Positions 59,233-64,000 of a stretch of DNA of 64,000 nt are shown piece after piece. The notes beneath the pieces are model-generated. The model ran no database searches. It had not been told where the DNA came from and worked only from the letters and a program-made list of their open reading frames with translations. The stretch is from Cryptomeria japonica. Lineage: Eukaryota; Streptophyta; Pinopsida; Cupressales; Cupressaceae. Location of the stretch: contig NC_081405.1 in assembly GCF_030272615.1 (NCBI RefSeq), forward strand, positions 310,573,235 through 310,637,234, written 5' to 3'. The position numbers and the translations under genes were made by a program. Every line of letters begins with the position of its first letter. Position 1 is the stretch's first letter.

Positions 59233-62200
59233 TCAACCTAATGTACCATCTGCATCCTCTCTCTTCTGCAATGCATCTATGATTGCCTCATGCTCTTCTA
59301 CTAAAAGTGTCCACAATACCTTATTAGCAGGTCTACCTTTGTATCTTTCTAATTTGATGTTTGTTGCCACCACCAAATGAGAATAGTGTATAATCTTCTT
59401 TTCTAATTGGTAGTCTTCATAAGCTGGTAAGCCATTCCTTCTTGTTAAGTATTTGAGTAGCCATGTGCCAACTACCACAACAGACCCAACTAGATACTGA
59501 AAACCATCATCATCTAATTGATCACAAATCAACTTTTTCTTAGGTTCTACACATCTAGCTAGCCAATACTCAACCTGCTCATCATTATCCTCAGGTGCAA
59601 CAACAACATACACATGTCCTAGAAAACAGATTTAAGTACATGTAGAAATAAAAATTGTTAGAATTTATAATTCAAATACAATCATAAATTATATGACAAT
59701 ACATAACAATATATAATTTAAAGTTATAAACAAGAAATTGAATTAAATTACCAAGTTGTATGAGGTCTGAAACATGATCATAATCTTCTGATGCAACTGT
59801 ATGATCTGGGTCTTCATTTCTTCTAACATCTTCATATTGTGTCTTACTAGGTGTTAAGGATTTGCATTGCCATTCTTCGACCCATTCTCTATTCTCGCGT
59901 TCTTAACCATTCACCTGAAACACAAAATTGACAAAAATATGCAAGCTCTCTAGTCCATAGAGTCCAAGTGTTATAATTAGAACTCTTAAATCAATGCCAT
60001 CTACCTAACCCATTGATTGTATCACAATCATATCTTGGAAGGATATTCTCCTCTTTAACTAGCTAGAAGAAATGTCTAATTATAGAGTTTTGAATTGATC
60101 CTATGGATAAATTTGTACTACACCAATCCAAAATTGCACTTGCATTTTTAAATTTAGCCTTTTCCTCGAATTTGAGTTGCTCTCTGCAAAGGGATCTCTT
60201 AACACATGCACCGACACCGTCATGTTCTCCTTTCTCATGTCCAGCCTCAAAAAAACTCCACGTGTTCGATATTAGTTTTTTTATGAATCCTACTCAACCA
60301 ATAAAACATTCTAGCATTCTTGAATTGCCCTGTGCAATTATCAGACCATATTAGATGTCGCGTCATCTAAATTTCTCTCTCCCTCAAATTCTGAAAATAG
60401 GTCTTGAAGCAATACTGGAAAAACTCAGATGAGTGTAGTTTATTATCACTCATATAGAAATGGTACTCTCTCAAAAATTTGCGATCCTCTTCTATACTAT
60501 CTGGTGCATGCCTGTAGACAATATGGACAAAAATTGATACTTGCACTAAATTGTAGTATTGTGATTGGACCTCATCTTGTGGTGCAAGCGTGTAGTTCTT
60601 TGCAAAGTCAACAACCAAAAGTATACTACCAACAGGAAATGTATCCTTACATATTCGAAATTGACCATCGAGCCATCTAGCATTTTGAGTGTGTTTAACA
60701 TATTTAGGTACGATGTTACTCTTAAATTCATTCATAAATGCATGAACACTAGCTTTTTCAGTGATTAGATCGCATCGTTTTCCAACCTTTCCATCCTTCA
60801 GTGGATACTCAACAGTTTTAAATCTTTTAACGTCAACTAATTGTTGTCCAAAATAATTTAAAATATTTTCATGCAAACATTCATCCAACAATGCAAGATT
60901 GCCACATATATCACATACACCAGAAACACATGCATTGAAAAGAAAATTTTGCTCATTTAGTGGGTTGCAAAACAAACTTGATATAAACTCCTTTATAGTT
61001 TCAGGTGGTATATTTATACCACATTATTGGAACATTCCATTACTATGTATGGTAACACATATATATTGAAATACATCATAATGGTAGCGAAATTGAACAT
61101 GAGTTTTACAATAACATGTGACTCTTTCCTTGTTAATTCGAATATACTAAGGTTTACACTTTTCAAAAGACCTTTGACAAATGCTAATAGTCAACACCTT
61201 ATCATCCAAAAAAAATTTGTACAATTCAGTTTGAGTCATGTCCAATAGGTGTTTTGGATGTGGATCACGAATTTTTGACCCAACTCTTAATTTAATAACA
61301 TCTCTAACATTAGGTGATACTCTCGTATTATCGTGCCTGAATTTTTCGATCAAATTTTTTACTTCACCAATAAGTTTCATATCAAACCTTGGTAGTCTAC
61401 CACTAAAAGTACACAATTTGTTTGCCGGATCACTTTCAAAATTAACTCTTCTTTTTACAGCTCTTGACAAAGTTTTGTGATGAATATTAAGATATCCACT
61501 TATGTTACTCATCATTCTTTTATTAGAAGTTGCTTGGCTTACTAAAGTTGTTGTTATTGCCCGTCGTGCTACATTTTTATCTTTAGAATGACTTTTCTTT
61601 CCAATTGTATCAAAGGCACTAGCAACAGTCGATACAACTTGTTTTAAAGACTCGTCCTTCTTCTTGGGTTTGACATAAAAGCCTAACTTCTTCATCACTT
61701 TTCCCATTTTAGTCATTTTAATTAGTTGTACAATTAATTGACATTGAAACCTAGATTTCTTATTATAAAAAAAAATGTCTAAACAATCTATTTGCATGTG
61801 TCCTAATCTGTCTCCATGAAACCAAGCCATGAAGGTTGTCTAGTACATCATTTTTAATTTCAAAATTTTCATTCATTTGATTATCATTCAAACATGTTTC
61901 ATTTTCAATTGGTGTTTCCATGTCTACATACACATTATTGGTTTTACTTGTTGGTGGATTTTCAATTTCATTTGGAGTTTCAAATTCGGTTTCAATTTTA
62001 GTTTCAAGTTGAGATCTAGTTTCATTCGGGGTTTCAATTTGGATTTTGATTTCAGTTTCAACTTGAGTTCTAATTTTATTTGGGGTTTGATTTTCAATTG
62101 GCATTTCATTTAATGAGTAACCTGCTTCTACTAAATCCCCAATTTCTTCATGAGAAAAAACATAGGGTTGTGAAGACATACATGTATCCAATAATGGATT

Positions 62201-62422
62201 AGAAGATGCACCTAAATTAAATGGTTCTATTGTGTTTCCTTCATCAACATTTATGGTCTCATTGATATTCTCCTCTTCTGAAATGATTGTGGAACTTGAA
62301 GCTCCTTGTCTCATTCTTCATCTTCTCTCTCGTTGATGCATTGCCTCCTTCTCCCTATTTGTTGCAATCTCCTCAGTTGTCAGAACCTTCCTTTGCCTCT
62401 TCCTGCGTTGATTTGATCCCAT
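59233..62422 (-). pseudogene. Transposase-like gene of the 12.5-kb insertion
   Basis: Likely start ATG 62422 (MGSNQRRKRQRKV, a basic nuclear-signal-like stretch), with a TGA before 62314. An acidic, Glu/Asn/Thr-rich N-terminal part follows (62314-61800). The main frame 61830-60367 has TRVSPNVRDVI, HPKHLLDMTQTE, QRSFEKCKP, CYCKTHV and CDICGNLALLDECLH. Next is a probable first catalytic Asp in VVDFAKNYTLAPQDEVQSQY. After stop 60367 come HLIWSDNCTGQF (second Asp) and, past a one-base shift, EAGHEKGEHDG (third acidic site). A C-terminal exon 59618-59233 follows intron 59619-59751. I recall this order from unnamed plant and animal proteins and think it is a DDE-type transposase. Several stops and the frameshift make it dead. 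Confidence 0.65.
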
Positions 62423-63630
62423 GGCTACACCAAATTTCAAACTTGAATCGGTCTCCTTACCAAATCAACAATAAGACAAACAAATAGAATGATTAATCAA
62501 AACATTCTCTTTGCAGATCATACCTGTTAGGCAATGATTGAAAAATCATTCAATCATTGGGATTTGTGCTGGTGGGCCAAATTTTGGCCCAATGGATCTT
62601 TTTAGAAATGGGCACCCGTTATTTAATGAAACGGGTGCTCATTTTATAATCGGGTTCTCATTTTTAAAAATGGGCGCTAGTTTCTCTTTCAACGATACAA
62701 AGCGAAACAGGCGCTTGTTTTTTTAATTTAAAAAATGAGCGCTCGTTTGTTAAAATTAGGGGCAGGAAACAACCCTTAGCATTTTTTTTTGCTTCGGGAT
62801 AGGCTTGGTCCCACCAAGCCTATGCTTGGACCTCCAAAAAAATGACTAAGGTAAAATGACATCAGATTTCTACCTTGGCCTAATTTTTTAAGGGCCTTTC
62901 TGATTGAATTTTTTGACAAAACAAAAATCCATTAGAGTTTTCAACGTCTTGATTTCAGAAATGTAAATTTCATAGTGATAAGATTATTTTTACTATTTTT
63001 GTTATATTTATTAATCAAAAGTGGAACCTAAACCTAAAATACCAAGGTTCACTAAAAATTTAATAACTTTTTTGTTTCTAGGATTTTAGAAAAATAAATT
63101 ATATGACATTAATCTACATACAATTCTTTTAAATATTAAAAAAAAAATTGAAAAATATGGAATTTTCATCAAATTATGGTGGTCGTACACCCGATATTTT
63201 GAAAATATAGTTTATTGTCAATTAAAAATTAATAAAAAAATATATATTCAATAAAAAGAAAAAGAAAAAATATTCTCATCAATATTTGGTGTCTTAGGTA
63301 TCATTTCCCAGAAGGATTTGCAAAAATTCATTTATTTGCATCAAAAAAGGGTGGTCATACACATGTGTGGTATGGTCCAGAAATAGGCATTTTGAAAAAC
63401 TGGTTTTAATACATGCCTACTAAAAAGGGATTTCTAGCATGTGGGTATTAAAATAAATTTCATATTTTAAAAGTAGACTCCGAGCACTACATTTTCTATT
63501 ATTGAAGTTTTTTGAGATTCAATCTCTAAGTGCATCAAGTTTTGACATCAATCGACAGAAAATTTGAAAAACAAAGAAAACACTTCCACTTTTTGCCCAA
63601 AAGTGGGACTCAACATCTTGCAACCACCCC
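62423..63630. other. Right end of the 12.5-kb insertion
   Basis: No gene. Right subterminal repeat cluster at 62606-62752 (GGGCACCCGTT, GGGCGCTAG, GAGCGCTCG forms). The remainder (62820-63630) is AT-rich, with a twice-occurring GTGGTC-TACAC phrase (63179, 63351). Confidence 0.5.
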
Positions 63631-63756
63631 ATATATAATATAAAAGTTAACTAAAATACTTAACATTAAGATGCATGAGAATTTATATCGCATTATGACA
63701 CTACCATTGCTATTTTCAACCTTCTATCAATTGATCTAGACGAAGTATATACATTT

Positions 63757-63819
<63 letters not shown>

Positions 63820-64000
63820 GCATATTCATATCAATTTTCATTTAATTTAATTTTTATTTTAATGCATTTATGCACTAACAGTAGTGCAACCTTGAACCTT
63901 TACATAATATAATCTACCATGGGCCATTATTCATCCTCATTTATGCATTCTCATGTACTCCACTATATTTTATCTATACCTACACATATTTGTCTATACC
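63631..64000. other. BURP-array spacer resumed
   Basis: Matches about 35370-35550 and 44110-44290 (TTAACTAAAATACTTAACATT..., then TGCACTAA and TCTACCATG text). It is interrupted by an (AT)n microsatellite at 63762-63815. The array probably continues past the window. Confidence 0.75.
63762..63815 (+). repeat. (AT)n microsatellite
   Basis: About 27 AT units without interruption. Confidence 0.95.

Larger units (their letters stand above)
51139..63630. mobile_element. 12.5-kb DNA-transposon-like insertion
   Basis: The spacer stops at ...AATCATA (51138) and resumes at ATATATAATA (63631). The sister units run straight through (near 35360 and 44110). This leaves a 3-bp duplicate ATA and an insert starting GGG and ending CCCC. 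The ends share only a weak inverted similarity (GGG, then TGCA, then GTC-CA). Clusters of GGGCGCCCG-type motifs lie near each end. Inside are a decayed transposase-like gene (minus) and a second spliced gene (plus), a usual plan for large plant DNA transposons. The superfamily is not clear. Part of the right end (62820-63630) could be a separate insert. Confidence 0.6.

Noticed and set aside
61877-62113. Phe/Ile-rich plus-strand frame
   Set aside because: Antisense of the Glu/Thr-rich N-terminal part of the transposase-like gene.

Overview
This looks like nuclear DNA of a seed plant. The AT-rich spacers, dense layers of old and nested retroelements, plant BURP-domain genes and a Tat-type LTR element with an antisense plant mobile domain (PMD) gene fit a large gymnosperm (conifer-like) genome best. 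That assignment is inference; no species marker was seen.

Layout. (1) 1-12370: a non-autonomous Tat/Ogre-like LTR retrotransposon, lacking only about 19 nt of its 5' LTR. It holds a decayed gag, a 500-codon extra ORF and an antisense PMD remnant, but no recognisable pol. (2) It sits inside a minus-strand L1-type LINE (12371-~16765), which is followed by a LINE 3' end on the plus strand (~16770-17236). (3) ~17500-51138, resuming at 63631-64000: a tandem array of three BURP genes (BURP1 26296-27863, broken; BURP2 36898-38495; BURP3 45874-47471) with their spacers. Copies 2 and 3 are offset by exactly 8976 bp. The array is peppered with insertions that can be delimited because sister units keep the empty sites: a 5'-truncated LINE-like element with an unusual downstream ORF (17843-20155) and its relative on the minus strand (48229-50414), a gag-protease-only Copia element (20739-25763, 5-bp TSD ATAGG), and a ~6.0-kb L1 in unit 1 (28901-34909) with a deleted sister in unit 2 (39533-43652). 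(4) 51139-63630: a 12.5-kb insertion in the spacer after BURP3, flanked by 3-bp ATA repeats. It carries subterminal GGGCGC-type repeats, a decayed minus-strand transposase-like gene of a family I cannot name, a plus-strand polyproline gene with introns, a TIR element with perfect 22-bp ends, and a 137-bp insert containing a hammerhead-ribozyme-like core.

The only genes that look functional are BURP2 and BURP3. Each has two exons, a signal peptide, nine tandem 15-residue Tyr-containing repeats and a complete BURP domain. That architecture resembles fused precursor-cyclase proteins for BURP-derived cyclic peptides, and it is the main biological lead. The second is a LINE family that seems to carry a third ORF downstream of RNase H. 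The third is the large transposon.

All sequence comparisons were made by eye; no alignment or database search was run.
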